Origin: Shewanella sp. SR44-3
Lineage (GTDB): Bacteria; Pseudomonadota; Gammaproteobacteria; Enterobacterales; Shewanellaceae
DNA: 49,167 nucleotides
Direction: 5' to 3'
Assembly (NCBI RefSeq): GCF_014163735.1
Contig: NZ_JACJDV010000027.1
Span: 1-49,167, forward strand
Position numbers and translations under genes: made by a program. Positions within the stretch are counted from its first letter, which is position 1, and each line of letters starts with the position of its first letter. This document shows positions 40,248 through 49,167 of this stretch, one piece after another. The notes below the pieces were generated by a model. That model saw only the letters and a program-made list of their open reading frames with translations. It was not told where the DNA came from and made no database searches.

Positions 40248-41015
40248 GTGTCGTGGAGTGATAAGGGGCGTCAACTCAGAAAGGCCTTATCTAGGGTGAA
40301 TTGGTATTTTTACTCTGGTCTGGTGTTTCTTGTGAGTGTTCTTGCTGGCATTGGCTGGGGCAGTGTGCAATTACATGCCTTACTTAATGATGCAGATGCT
40401 TTGCCCATTGAAGCGATTGCGGTCAAAGGCGAACGGATGTTTACCAAGGACGATGAGATCCAAGATGCATTACAAGATTTGATGCAAGGTAGCTTCTTTA
40501 GTGCCGACGTGGTTCAGGTACAGCAGGTATTAGAATCTTTACCTTGGGTGTATAAGGCTAAGGTACGCCGGGAATGGCCGGCACAGTTTAAAGTGCACTT
40601 AACAGAGCAAGTGACAGTCGCTAGATGGAACGACAAAGCCTGGCTTAATGTTCAGGGGGAAGTGTTTGAAGCGCCCTTGTTAACAGAACTTGCAGCACTA
40701 CCTGCACTTTGGGGGCCAGAAACCATGGCCAATGAAGTGCTTACTAGTTTTAAGCAGCTCAATGATTTATTGACGATAAACGGTTTTAAATTGGTGAGTT
40801 TAAGTTTAAGCCCGAGACGCGCTTGGCGTGCTCAGTTAGACAATGGCATTTTGCTTGAACTTGGCCGCGAGGATAAAATGTCCCGCGTGCAACGATTTAT
40901 TAATGTGTATCCGACATTAGAAAAGAGTAGTAAGCCCGTTGCCAAGGTCGATTTACGCTATGACACAGGATTTGCGGTGGGCTGGAATGAGACAAAACAA
41001 GAGAGTCGACAATAA
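40248..41015 (+). CDS. ftsQ: Cell division protein FtsQ
   Basis: Bitopic divisome protein linking early and late division proteins through FtsL-FtsB. The 255-residue protein has a basic cytoplasmic tail, one membrane helix (about 20-42, YFYSGLVFLVSVLAGIGWGSV), a POTRA domain (about 55-125, IEAIAVKGERMFTKDDEI) and a beta domain containing VYKAKVRREWPAQFKVHLTE. Translation starts at GTG 40248 with AGGGG upstream. Its stop is directly followed by the ftsA ATG. Confidence 0.95.
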   Translation: MSWSDKGRQLRKALSRVNWYFYSGLVFLVSVLAGIGWGSVQLHALLNDADALPIEAIAVKGERMFTKDDEIQDALQDLMQGSFFSADVVQVQQVLESLPWVYKAKVRREWPAQFKVHLTEQVTVARWNDKAWLNVQGEVFEAPLLTELAALPALWGPETMANEVLTSFKQLNDLLTINGFKLVSLSLSPRRAWRAQLDNGILLELGREDKMSRVQRFINVYPTLEKSSKPVAKVDLRYDTGFAVGWNETKQESRQ

Positions 41016-42251
41016 ATGATCAAAAATCAGGAAAGAAACCTCATCGTCGGGCTAGACATAGGCACCTCTAAAGTGGCTGTGATCATTGGCGAAGTGCTAC
41101 CTGACGGCGAAATTAGTGTTGTCGGCTTAGGCAATCATCCTTCTCGGGGAATGGATAAAGGCGGAGTTAACGACCTCGACTCTATTGTGCGCAGCGTACA
41201 GCGGGCGTTAGATCAGGCCGAACTCATGGCAGATTGCCAAGTATCATCAGTGTATTTGAGCATCTCGGGTAAGCACATACATTGTCAAAATGAAAATGGC
41301 ATGGTGTCGATTAATGATGAAGAAGTGACTCAAGAAGATGTGGACAATGTGATCCACACGGCGCGTTCGGTCAAGATCCCAACAGAGCGACGTATTCTTC
41401 ATGTGCTGCCACAGGAATACGCCATCGATGTGCAAGACGGCATTAAGAGTCCCATCGGCATGTCGGGCATGCGCATGGAAGCCAAGGTACATATAGTGAC
41501 TTGTGCTAATGATATGGCAAAAAATATCACTAAAAGCGTTGAGCGCTGCGGCCTTAAAGTTGATGATTTGGTTTTTTCAGGTATTGCTTCAGCAGATTCA
41601 GTACTGACTAATGATGAAAAAGATTTAGGGGTATGCATTGTCGATATTGGTGGCGGCACCACAGATATCGCGGTATACACCAATGGCGCTTTACGTCACT
41701 GCGCAGTGATCCCGGTTGCGGGTAACCAAGTGACTTCAGATATCGCTAAGATTTTTAGAACTCCCTTGACTCATGCTGAGCAAATTAAGGTGCAGTTTGC
41801 CAGTGCGCGTAGTGCCATGGTAAGCCGTGAAGATAGTATTGAAGTGCCTTCAGTGGGAGGCCGACCTTCTCGGAGCATGTCACGGCATACCTTGGCCGAA
41901 GTGGTTGAGCCAAGATACCAAGAGCTGTTTGAATTGGTGCTTAAAGAATTACAAAAAAGTGGATTTGAAGATCAAATCGCAGCTGGTATCGTCCTCACCG
42001 GAGGCACCGCGTCGATTTCTGGCGCTGTGGATATTGCCGAGGCTACCTTTGGCATGCCAGTTAGGGTAGCATCGCCGCTACCAGTAAAAGGATTATACGA
42101 ATATGTTGATCAACCTATTTACTCAACAGGAATAGGTTTGCTTCATTATGGTGCTAGACGAGTCATCGAGCGTCAGTTCGAGCGACCAGAGCGCCAAGGG
42201 GTTACTAGCTTTTTGAATCGGGTCAAAAGCTGGTTTAAGGGTGAATTTTAA
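41016..42251 (+). CDS. ftsA: Cell division protein FtsA
   Basis: Actin-like ATPase that tethers FtsZ to the membrane and recruits later division proteins. The 411-residue protein has the phosphate-1 loop [16 protein letters not shown], the FtsA-specific 1C subdomain (about 85-165), the phosphate-2 motif [15 protein letters not shown], the adenosine motif [13 protein letters not shown], and a C-terminal amphipathic membrane-targeting helix, [13 protein letters not shown]. ftsZ follows after 26 bases. Confidence 0.98.
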   Translation: MIKNQERNLIVGLDIGTSKVAVIIGEVLPDGEISVVGLGNHPSRGMDKGGVNDLDSIVRSVQRALDQAELMADCQVSSVYLSISGKHIHCQNENGMVSINDEEVTQEDVDNVIHTARSVKIPTERRILHVLPQEYAIDVQDGIKSPIGMSGMRMEAKVHIVTCANDMAKNITKSVERCGLKVDDLVFSGIASADSVLTNDEKDLGVCIVDIGGGTTDIAVYTNGALRHCAVIPVAGNQVTSDIAKIFRTPLTHAEQIKVQFASARSAMVSREDSIEVPSVGGRPSRSMSRHTLAEVVEPRYQELFELVLKELQKSGFEDQIAAGIVLTGGTASISGAVDIAEATFGMPVRVASPLPVKGLYEYVDQPIYSTGIGLLHYGARRVIERQFERPERQGVTSFLNRVKSWFKGEF

Positions 42252-42277
42252 TAACGCAGACTAACGGAGATCAGACT

Positions 42278-43471
42278 ATGTTTGAGATCATGGATACACA
42301 TTCAGACGAAGCGGTGATCAAGGTCATCGGTGTCGGTGGTGGCGGCGGTAACGCTGTCGAACATATGGTTAAGCACAGCATCGAAGGTGTTGAGTTTATT
42401 GTTACAAATACTGATGCTCAGGCATTGCGTAAATCAAGTGCAGGCTCAACAATTCAGCTTGGCCGCGATGTGACTAAAGGCCTAGGCGCTGGCGCTAATC
42501 CAGATGTGGGGCGCCAAGCTGCTGAAGAAGACAGAGAGAATATCCTTGCGGCTATCCGCGGCTCGGACATGATCTTTATCGCAGCGGGTATGGGTGGCGG
42601 TACAGGTACAGGTGCGGCGCCAGTGGTTGCTGAAATTGCTCGCTCACAAGGCATTTTAACCGTTGCCGTTGTGACCAAGCCATTCCCATTTGAAGGCAAG
42701 AAGCGCATGATTTATGCAGAGCAAGGTATTGCCGAGCTTGCAAAGCATGTAGATTCGTTAATTACTATCCCTAACGAAAAGCTATTAAAAGTACTGGGTC
42801 GTGGTACTTCTTTATTGGATGCGTTCGCCGCAGCTAACAATGTATTGCTTGGTGCGGTACAAGGTATTGCCGAGCTAATCACTCGCCCTGGTTTAATTAA
42901 CGTCGATTTCGCCGATGTGAAAACCGTGATGTCAGAAATGGGTAATGCCATGATGGGCACAGGGGTGGCACGTGGTGATGATCGCGCCGAAGAAGCAGCC
43001 GAGGCTGCGGTGGCAAGTCCACTGCTTGAAGATATTGATTTAGCCGGTGCGCGTGGCGTGTTAGTTAACATTACAGCGGGTATGGATATTACCATCGAAG
43101 AGCTTGAAACCGTGGGTAACCATGTTAAAGCCTATGCTTCTGAAAACGCGACTGTGGTAGTGGGCGCGGTTATCGACCCAGAAATGAGCGATGAGCTACG
43201 TGTGACTGTGGTTGCAACAGGTATTGGTGCCGAGAAAAAGGCTGATATTCAATTGGTTGCTAAGCCTGTTAGCCGCCCTGAACCAATTGCCGCAGTTGAA
43301 GTGCGTCCAGAGCCTGTAGAAGAACCAATGCAAAACTACATGTCGACAAAAGGCAATGGCAACACAGCAGCAGCGATGCAAAGTGTTAGTGCGCCAAGCC
43401 CTGCACCTATGTCACGTGCCGATGGTGATTACTTAGATATCCCGGCTTTTTTGCGCAAGCAAGCCGATTAA
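42278..43471 (+). CDS. ftsZ: Cell division protein FtsZ
   Basis: Tubulin-like GTPase that forms the Z ring. The 397-residue protein has [17 protein letters not shown], the GTP-binding tubulin signature GGGTGTG at 106-112, [20 protein letters not shown] (T7 loop region), a variable acidic/Pro linker (about 318-380), and the C-terminal conserved peptide [14 protein letters not shown], which binds FtsA, ZipA and SlmA. slmA lies in the same window. ATG 42278 is preceded by CGGAGA. Confidence 0.99.
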   Translation: MFEIMDTHSDEAVIKVIGVGGGGGNAVEHMVKHSIEGVEFIVTNTDAQALRKSSAGSTIQLGRDVTKGLGAGANPDVGRQAAEEDRENILAAIRGSDMIFIAAGMGGGTGTGAAPVVAEIARSQGILTVAVVTKPFPFEGKKRMIYAEQGIAELAKHVDSLITIPNEKLLKVLGRGTSLLDAFAAANNVLLGAVQGIAELITRPGLINVDFADVKTVMSEMGNAMMGTGVARGDDRAEEAAEAAVASPLLEDIDLAGARGVLVNITAGMDITIEELETVGNHVKAYASENATVVVGAVIDPEMSDELRVTVVATGIGAEKKADIQLVAKPVSRPEPIAAVEVRPEPVEEPMQNYMSTKGNGNTAAAMQSVSAPSPAPMSRADGDYLDIPAFLRKQAD

Positions 43472-43603
43472 GTATGAACCAGTGATGCACTTAAGTCTTA
43501 GCTATGGCATGAGTGCAGCGCGCTGAATAGTTGCAAGCAGATGTTGTTAAAGGTGACGATTGCAGTAGTCTTTCTGACTGATTTTTTTGTGATCAGCTAA
43601 ATT

Positions 43604-43615
43604 TATGCTAGCATA
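43604..43615. promoter_or_regulatory. 12-base palindrome in the ftsZ-lpxC intergenic region
   Basis: TATGCTAGCATA is a perfect palindrome about 80 bases before lpxC, in the AT-rich part of the 222-base gap. A weak sigma-70 match (TTGTGA at 43587, then TAGCAT 16 bases on) overlaps it, so it may be part of the lpxC promoter or an operator over it. No regulator can be named. Confidence 0.35.
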
Positions 43616-43693
43616 TCGCTCTTGTCTGCCGCTTGAGCTAAAGTCATGGCAGTATTTAATGAGATTTTTATTGAGACTACGACGGGTAACTGA

Positions 43694-44614
43694 ATGATTT
43701 TTCAAAGAACTGTTCAAAAAATGGTACAGACCACTGGTGTTGGATTACATTCCGGCAACAAGGTGACGCTGCGCATTATGCCTGCACCGGTTAATTCTGG
43801 AATAGTATTAACCCGTACTGATTTAAGCCCAGCAGTGTCTATCCCTGCCAAGGCTGATTTAGTGCGTGAAACCACTATGTGTACCGCGCTTGTGAATGAT
43901 GCCGGTATCCGTATCTCAACCATTGAACACCTATTTGCAGCATTAGCTGGACTTGGCATTGATAACGCGATTATCGAAGTTGATGCCCCTGAAATCCCCA
44001 TTATGGATGGCAGTGCGAGTCCCTTTGTGTTTTTATTGCAAAGTGCGGGTATTAAAGAGCAAGCAGCAGCTAAAAAATACATCAAAATCAATAAGACTAT
44101 ACGTGTCGAAGACGGTGAGAAATGGGCTGAGTTAAAGCCATTCAAAGGTTTTAGAGTTAATTTTAAAATTGACTTCGCTCATCCTGAAATTGCCCGCAGT
44201 CAGCAACATATGGTGATGGATTTTTCGACATCAGCGTTTGTAAAAGACATCAGCCGTGCACGTACTTTTGGTTTTATGCGCGATATTGAGTACTTGCGTG
44301 CTAATAATCTAGCCCTGGGTGGCAGCATGGAAAATGCGGTTGTGTTAGATGAATACCGCGTCCTTAACCCCGATGGTCTGCGTTATGAGGACGAGTTTGT
44401 AAAACACAAAATCCTTGATGCTTTCGGTGATCTGTATGTAGCAGGTCATGCGATAGTAGGCGAGTTTTGTGCATTCAAAACCGGCCATGCGCTGAATAAC
44501 CAGTTAGTTAGAGCCTTATTAGTACAGCAAGACGCTTGGGAATTAGTAAGCTTCGACAAAGAGGCTGATGTCCCCGTGAGTTTTATGGTGCCAGGCGCTC
44601 AAGCCTTAGCATGA
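43694..44614 (+). CDS. lpxC: UDP-3-O-acyl-N-acetylglucosamine deacetylase
   Basis: Zinc-dependent deacetylase, the committed step of lipid A synthesis. The 306-residue protein starts [21 protein letters not shown] and has the zinc-ligand His in [17 protein letters not shown] and the His/Asp pair in [25 protein letters not shown] and the C-terminal [13 protein letters not shown] are also typical. The usual position downstream of ftsZ is kept. In E. coli LpxC amount is controlled by FtsH through a hydrophobic C-terminus; the end here is VPGAQALA, also with small hydrophobic residues. Confidence 0.98.
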   Translation: MIFQRTVQKMVQTTGVGLHSGNKVTLRIMPAPVNSGIVLTRTDLSPAVSIPAKADLVRETTMCTALVNDAGIRISTIEHLFAALAGLGIDNAIIEVDAPEIPIMDGSASPFVFLLQSAGIKEQAAAKKYIKINKTIRVEDGEKWAELKPFKGFRVNFKIDFAHPEIARSQQHMVMDFSTSAFVKDISRARTFGFMRDIEYLRANNLALGGSMENAVVLDEYRVLNPDGLRYEDEFVKHKILDAFGDLYVAGHAIVGEFCAFKTGHALNNQLVRALLVQQDAWELVSFDKEADVPVSFMVPGAQALA

Positions 44615-44618
44615 CGCG

Positions 44619-45071
44619 TTAAGATTGCCTATTACGGCTGGCCAAAGCAGCCAGCCGTTTTAGTTTCTCCCCTAGGGATCCTTCCACGTGTTCAGCTAGT
44701 GCCTGCAAGTGTTCAGCGGCGACCGAGCTCAATTGATTGTGAGCAATGTTGGTTTTCGATTGCGCTAATGCTAATCCTGGGTTGACTTTAACCTCAATAG
44801 CGGTAAGCATTGGGAGCGTTTCATTCTGCAGTTGAGTTAATAGTGCAGATTTCTGAAAATTTATCCTGGCGGCCCACGCTGCCGATGTGGTTTCAATCAC
44901 AAGAACACCCTGGCGAAGGTTAGCGACTTTCAGCTCCTGCGCCACAGGGCCATTGAGTATCTGTTTTACGTATTGATTAAGATTATTCAATAGTTCTGCT
45001 TTCTCAGCCATTTCGGGCAGTTTTCCGAATTGATATACTAAATTGCTGAGGTCTTGGGGGGGCTTTTTCAT
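44619..45071 (-). CDS. dciA: DciA-family (DUF721) replicative helicase loader
   Basis: DUF721 protein of 150 residues. The family was shown to load or operate DnaB helicase at replication initiation in bacteria without phage-derived DnaC/DnaI. Its N-terminal globular part contains the characteristic LKVANLRQGVLVIETTSAAWAARINFQKSALLTQL; the C-terminal third is basic and probably flexible. I chose ATG 45071; a longer reading to 45149 would overlap the divergent peptidase gene. No good ribosome site is visible. Placement between lpxC and secA is as in Vibrio cholerae. It is convergent with lpxC (four bases apart) and divergent from the peptidase gene by only 27 bases. Confidence 0.85.
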   Translation of the reverse strand: MKKPPQDLSNLVYQFGKLPEMAEKAELLNNLNQYVKQILNGPVAQELKVANLRQGVLVIETTSAAWAARINFQKSALLTQLQNETLPMLTAIEVKVNPGLALAQSKTNIAHNQLSSVAAEHLQALAEHVEGSLGEKLKRLAALASRNRQS

Positions 45072-45098
45072 ATGATAATAAAATGGCTGGTTTAGGCT

Positions 45099-45998
45099 AT
45101 GAGTGTAACAGTTTTTATCCAAGGCCGAAATGGCGTAACCCGTTGGCAACCGAGCAAGCGTTGGTTACTGCTGCCTATCCTTTTGCTCGCCTCCGGCACG
45201 GGCATATATCAATATAGCAGTGAGCGCTTTGAAAGCCAGCAGGCTAAAGCTGACAAAAATCAAAAACTGCGCGAACAACAAAAGCAGCAAGTACTGCAAC
45301 TTAAAAATGCAACCGAATCTCAATTGGTGACGTTAGTGACTCATGTCGCCAAGATGCAAGCAAAAATTACCCGCCTCGAAGCCCTTGGTCAACAAGTGGC
45401 TCAACATAATCTTCTCGATGACCAATTTGATTTCACCAATGAAATCGGAGTCGGTGGACCGAGTGAGTTAGGCTCTAGTATTGAATTAAATCAGCTTATC
45501 GATGACATGGATAAGCTGGCTTCAAGAATTGATAATAATAATGTTCAGCTGTCTCTACTTGAAACAGTGGCATCTAATCTCCATATAGATGAAGAGCGTT
45601 ATATATCAGGGCGACCAATCTATAAAGGTTGGTTATCTTCGCCCTATGGTTTACGAAATGACCCTTTTAATGGTCGCAGGACTATGCATAAAGGCATAGA
45701 CTTCGCCGGAACAGAAGGGGCCGATGTGATAGCAACAGCAGCTGGTGTTGTCACTTGGGCCGGAAACATGTTTGGTTATGGTGAGTTAGTGGAGATAGAT
45801 CATGGTAATGGTCTGCGCACCCGCTATGGGCATAATAAGGCTTTGTCAGTAAACGTAGGTGACGTGGTTGCCAAAGGCGAGAAGATTGCCAAAATGGGAA
45901 GTTCAGGTCGGTCTACCGGTCCCCATGTACATTACGAAGTATTACGTAGTGGACAGCAAATCGATCCTCGAAAATATGTCTATCGCAAGACAAGTTAA
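45099..45998 (+). CDS. M23-family (LytM-type) peptidase, membrane-anchored
   Basis: Protein of 299 residues with a short cytoplasmic tail, one membrane helix (about 22-40, RWLLLPILLLASGTGIYQY), a periplasmic coiled coil (about 45-105 and 120-155), and a C-terminal M23 domain (about 170-295). The zinc motifs are intact: His197 and Asp201 in HKGIDFAG, and His276-x-His278 in HVHYE. It should therefore be an active peptidoglycan endopeptidase rather than an EnvC-type activator. It lies immediately upstream of secA, where E. coli has secM, and probably shares a transcript with it. Confidence 0.92.
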   Translation: MSVTVFIQGRNGVTRWQPSKRWLLLPILLLASGTGIYQYSSERFESQQAKADKNQKLREQQKQQVLQLKNATESQLVTLVTHVAKMQAKITRLEALGQQVAQHNLLDDQFDFTNEIGVGGPSELGSSIELNQLIDDMDKLASRIDNNNVQLSLLETVASNLHIDEERYISGRPIYKGWLSSPYGLRNDPFNGRRTMHKGIDFAGTEGADVIATAAGVVTWAGNMFGYGELVEIDHGNGLRTRYGHNKALSVNVGDVVAKGEKIAKMGSSGRSTGPHVHYEVLRSGQQIDPRKYVYRKTS

Positions 45999-46055
45999 TA
46001 GCATTAGCGGTTAGCGCACTCAATTAAACTCAACCTACAAGAGATAGTGATTAAG

Positions 46056-48779
46056 ATGTTAGGCAAACTACTGACAAAATTATTCGGAAGTCGAAACGAC
46101 CGTACCTTAAAAAACCTTGGCAAAATCGTCACCCAAATTAACGCCTTAGAAGCTGACTATCAGAAGCTTTCTGATGATGAACTCAAAGCAAAAACCCTTG
46201 AGTTTCGTGAGCGTTTAGAAAAAGGTGAAACCTTAGACGACATTATGGCGGAAGCTTTTGCTACTGTGCGTGAAGCTTCTGTTCGTGTATTCGATATGCG
46301 TCCTTTCGACGTCCAGCTCTTAGGCGGCATGGTGTTGGACAGTAACCGTATTGCAGAAATGCGTACAGGTGAAGGTAAAACCTTGACAGCGACACTGCCC
46401 GCTTATTTAAATGGTTTAAGCGGTAAAGGCGTGCACGTAATTACAGTGAACGACTACCTGGCAGGTCGTGATGCGGAAAATAACCGTCCATTATTTGAAT
46501 TTTTAGGTCTATCAGTTGGGATTAACGTAGCAGGTATTGGCCAAGAAGCAAAGAAGATGGCCTATGACGCTGACATCACCTACGGTACTAACAACGAATT
46601 TGGTTTCGATTATCTGCGCGATAATATGGCGTTCTCACCTCAAGAGCGCGTGCAACGTCCACTGCATTACGCACTTATCGATGAAGTGGATTCGATCCTA
46701 ATCGATGAAGCCCGTACGCCGCTGATTATTTCCGGTGCTGCTGAAGATAGTTCAGAGCATTACCGTAAAGTTAACGTGCTTATTCCATCGCTCATTCGCC
46801 AAGATAAAGAAGATACCGAAGATGAAATAGGTGAAGGCGATTACAGCATAGATGAAAAAGCAAAGCAGGTGCATTTAACTGAACGTGGTCAAGAGAAAGT
46901 TGAACTGCTGTTAATCGAGGCAGGCATGTTAGCTGAAGGAGATTCTCTGTATTCAGCAACCAATATTTCTTTATTGCATCATGTGACAGCAGCATTACGT
47001 GCTCACACCTTATTTGAAAAAGATGTGGATTACATAGTACAAGACAATGAAGTGATCATCGTTGATGAGCATACTGGTCGTACTATGCCAGGACGTCGTT
47101 GGTCAGAAGGCTTACATCAGGCTGTGGAAGCCAAAGAGCAGGTTCATATCCAAAATGAAAACCAAACGCTCGCTTCGATTACATTCCAGAATTATTTCCG
47201 CCAATATGAAAAACTTGCTGGTATGACGGGTACTGCCGATACTGAAGCATTTGAATTTCAGCACATCTATGGTCTCGACACTGTAGTGGTGCCAACCAAC
47301 AAGCCTATGGTTCGTAATGATATGGCTGATTTGGTTTATTTGACCGCAAGTGAAAAATATGCCGCGATTATTAAAGATGTAGAAGCTTGTCGTGAACGCG
47401 GGCAGCCCGTACTCGTGGGTACTGTGTCAATTGAGCAGTCTGAGCTGTTAGCGTCATTACTGAAAAAAGCCAAAATACCTCATAGCGTGTTAAATGCTAA
47501 ATTCCATGAAAAAGAAGCTGAGATTGTAGCTCAAGCAGGTCGCAGCGGCGCGGTAACTATCGCCACCAATATGGCTGGTCGTGGTACGGATATCGTCTTG
47601 GGTGGTAACTGGAAAGTTGAAATTGAAAACTTAACTGATCCAACCGATGAGCAAATCGCAAAAATTCGTGCTGATTGGAAAGTTCATCATGATGCTGTTA
47701 TTGCAGCGGGTGGTTTACATATTTTAGGCACAGAGCGCCATGAGTCTCGTCGCATTGATAATCAGCTCCGTGGTCGCTCAGGTCGTCAAGGCGATGCGGG
47801 TTCATCACGCTTCTATTTATCAATGGAAGACAGTTTAATGCGTATCTTCGCATCAGAGCGAGTATCAGGCATGATGAAAAAGCTTGGTATGGAAGAAGGC
47901 GAAGCCATTGAGCACCCTTGGGTATCAAGGGCAATTGAAAATGCTCAGCGTAAAGTTGAGGCGCGTAACTTCGATATTCGTAAGCAATTACTTGAATACG
48001 ATGATGTTGCAAATGATCAACGTCAGGTGGTTTACTCACAGCGTAATGAATTGATGGACGCCACAAGTATCCAAGATACCATTAAAAATATTGAAGCCGA
48101 TGTGATTAACGATCTTGTTGATCAATACATTCCACGTCAATCATTGGAAGAGCTTTGGGATGTAGCAGGGCTCGAACAGAGATTTAATCATGAGTTTGGC
48201 ATTCAGTTGCCAATTCAGCAATGGTTAGAGACAGAAGAAGACTTGCATGAAGAAACCTTGCGTGAACGCATCGTAGCTTCATGGAGTGAAGCCTATCAAG
48301 CTAAAGAAACCATGGTTGGTTCTGATGTGCTACGTCAATTTGAAAAAGCAGTTATGCTGCAAACGTTAGACGGACTTTGGAAAGAGCATTTAGCAGCGAT
48401 GGATCATTTACGTCAAGGCATACATTTACGTGGCTATGCGCAAAAGAATCCTAAGCAGGAATATAAGCGTGAATCATTCGAGCTTTTCCAGCAGATGTTA
48501 GATTCATTGAAGCATGATGTAATAAGCGTGCTGTCTAAAGTGCAAGTTCAAGCACAATCTGATGTGGACGACATGGAACAGCGTCATCGTGAGGAAGAAG
48601 CTAAGATCCAGCGTGACTACCAACATGCAGCAGCGCAAGCATTAACAGATGATGAGCAAGAGCCAAGCGATGAGATGCCAAAGACAATGATCCGCGAAGG
48701 TGACAAAGTGGGCCGTAACGATCCATGCCCTTGTGGTTCTGGTAAAAAGTACAAACAGTGTCACGGCAAATTAAGCTAA
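46056..48779 (+). CDS. secA: Preprotein translocase ATPase SecA
   Basis: Motor ATPase that pushes preproteins through SecYEG. The 907-residue protein has the Walker A loop GEGKT at 105-109, [19 protein letters not shown], the preprotein cross-linking domain, [13 protein letters not shown], the helical scaffold and wing. A C-terminal zinc finger has Cys891, Cys893, Cys902 and His903 ([14 protein letters not shown]), used for SecB and lipid contact. I chose ATG 46056, giving [18 protein letters not shown] as in other SecA proteins; a GTG at 46047 adds three residues. No secM-like arrest gene is seen in the 57-base gap before it. Confidence 0.98.
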   Translation: MLGKLLTKLFGSRNDRTLKNLGKIVTQINALEADYQKLSDDELKAKTLEFRERLEKGETLDDIMAEAFATVREASVRVFDMRPFDVQLLGGMVLDSNRIAEMRTGEGKTLTATLPAYLNGLSGKGVHVITVNDYLAGRDAENNRPLFEFLGLSVGINVAGIGQEAKKMAYDADITYGTNNEFGFDYLRDNMAFSPQERVQRPLHYALIDEVDSILIDEARTPLIISGAAEDSSEHYRKVNVLIPSLIRQDKEDTEDEIGEGDYSIDEKAKQVHLTERGQEKVELLLIEAGMLAEGDSLYSATNISLLHHVTAALRAHTLFEKDVDYIVQDNEVIIVDEHTGRTMPGRRWSEGLHQAVEAKEQVHIQNENQTLASITFQNYFRQYEKLAGMTGTADTEAFEFQHIYGLDTVVVPTNKPMVRNDMADLVYLTASEKYAAIIKDVEACRERGQPVLVGTVSIEQSELLASLLKKAKIPHSVLNAKFHEKEAEIVAQAGRSGAVTIATNMAGRGTDIVLGGNWKVEIENLTDPTDEQIAKIRADWKVHHDAVIAAGGLHILGTERHESRRIDNQLRGRSGRQGDAGSSRFYLSMEDSLMRIFASERVSGMMKKLGMEEGEAIEHPWVSRAIENAQRKVEARNFDIRKQLLEYDDVANDQRQVVYSQRNELMDATSIQDTIKNIEADVINDLVDQYIPRQSLEELWDVAGLEQRFNHEFGIQLPIQQWLETEEDLHEETLRERIVASWSEAYQAKETMVGSDVLRQFEKAVMLQTLDGLWKEHLAAMDHLRQGIHLRGYAQKNPKQEYKRESFELFQQMLDSLKHDVISVLSKVQVQAQSDVDDMEQRHREEEAKIQRDYQHAAAQALTDDEQEPSDEMPKTMIREGDKVGRNDPCPCGSGKKYKQCHGKLS

Positions 48780-48844
48780 CCAATAGTAAGCTGATGACCG
48801 TCTTAGATACTTATTAAAGACAAATAAATCAGACTCAGTCAGTT

Positions 48845-48877
48845 AAAGGCAGCCTTATTTGGCTGCCTTTTCATTTT
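48845..48877 (+). terminator. Rho-independent terminator of secA
   Basis: AAAGGCAGCC (48845-48854) pairs perfectly with GGCTGCCTTT (48861-48870) around a TTATTT loop, followed by TCATTTTT, about 65 bases after the secA stop codon. Confidence 0.9.
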
Positions 48878-49010
48878 TAGCAGTAGCTAAACCGCGAACG
48901 AATCGTATTATCCCTCATTAGAGAGAGTGTTGAAATGACCTTAAAATATAAAATTGTGGATAACTTTGGGGGTAAATGGTGCGTATCGTGTAGTTAAGTG
49001 GATAAGGTGA

Positions 49011-49038
49011 AAAAAGATCGCTAAAAGATGATCTTTTT
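49011..49038. repeat. Nine-base inverted repeat upstream of the rrn promoter
   Basis: AAAAAGATC (49011-49019) and GATCTTTTT (49030-49038) are exact reverse complements with a 10-base spacer, ending 12 bases before the -35. The right arm falls where an UP element would bind the alpha subunit, so it may be promoter structure; as an RNA hairpin ending in T5 it could also stop upstream readthrough. Confidence 0.5.
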
Positions 49039-49050
49039 ACACAAAAGCCC

Positions 49051-49087
49051 TTGCGTAAAAAATTAAGCTCCCTATAATGCGCAACCA
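49051..49087 (+). promoter_or_regulatory. rRNA operon P1-type promoter and start of the rrn leader
   Basis: TTGCGT (49051-49056) and TATAAT (49073-49078) are 16 bases apart, the non-optimal spacing of rrn P1 promoters. The block from CTCCC through the -10 to ACTGACACGG is nearly identical to E. coli rrnB P1, including the GCGC discriminator that makes it sensitive to ppGpp/DksA. By that alignment, transcription starts at A49087. No tRNA or 16S sequence lies inside the window, so the 16S gene should begin a few hundred bases beyond the right edge. Confidence 0.88.
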
Positions 49088-49167
49088 CTGACACGGCAAG
49101 CGGCTCACGCCATTATTGCGGTAACTAACGAGTCAGTTTGAAGCCTTCAAATAGAATGTTTCAAAGC

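Larger units (their letters stand above)
48780..49167. other. 388-base region after secA leading into an rrn operon
   Basis: No protein-coding gene is seen. It contains the secA terminator, an AT-rich stretch, an inverted repeat at 49011-49038, an rRNA-type promoter and the first about 80 bases of its transcript. The mutT gene that follows secA in E. coli is not present here. Confidence 0.75.

Noticed and set aside
43556..43590. Possible terminator after ftsZ before a seven-T run
   Set aside because: The only stem I can draw is four to five bases with a bulge, too weak to call.

Overview
This is a chromosomal window from a gammaproteobacterium, most likely the genus Shewanella. The genus call is an inference. 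It rests on protein sequences close to Shewanella and Escherichia/Vibrio orthologues, a dcw cluster without ddlB, and the lpxC / dciA / M23 peptidase / secA order. Nearly everything is core metabolism, cell-envelope synthesis and division. I see no phage, insertion sequence, integron, tRNA gene or CRISPR array.

Positions 1-13.7 kb: folE and an exported S9 peptidase are followed by coaBC-dut-slmA, all on the minus strand. Divergent from these are radC, rpmB-rpmG and argA. Then come rarD and a YigI-type thioesterase (minus strand), recQ (plus strand), and a membrane protein with TPRs and a degenerate GGDEF domain whose 3' end overlaps recQ. The groups slmA-dut-coaBC / radC-rpmB-rpmG and rarD-yigI-recQ keep the E. 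coli neighbourhood order.

Positions 13.7-18.9 kb: leuABCD, preceded by a promoter, a leucine-rich leader peptide (too short for routine gene calling) and an attenuator terminator. This is a complete classical attenuation region.

Positions 18.9-27.2 kb is the most accessory-like part. It holds an EAL-like/HDOD signalling protein, a FadL porin, a small exported NTF2-like protein, glycerol kinase, and a two-gene operon of PepSY membrane proteins, one carrying a C-terminal NqrF-type [2Fe-2S] ferredoxin. Two short proteins of a family I do not recognise (18932-19204 and 24758-25183) share three sequence blocks and are clearly paralogues. They are the best candidates here for something undescribed.

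Positions 27.2-48.8 kb: the full division and cell wall cluster mraZ-rsmH-ftsL-ftsI-murE-murF-mraY-murD-ftsW-murG-murC-ftsQ-ftsA-ftsZ, then lpxC, dciA (opposite strand), an M23 peptidase and secA. A promoter with three GTGG repeats at 10-bp spacing, a likely MraZ operator, precedes mraZ. The right edge ends in a near-canonical rRNA P1 promoter, so an rrn operon is expected to begin just beyond the window.
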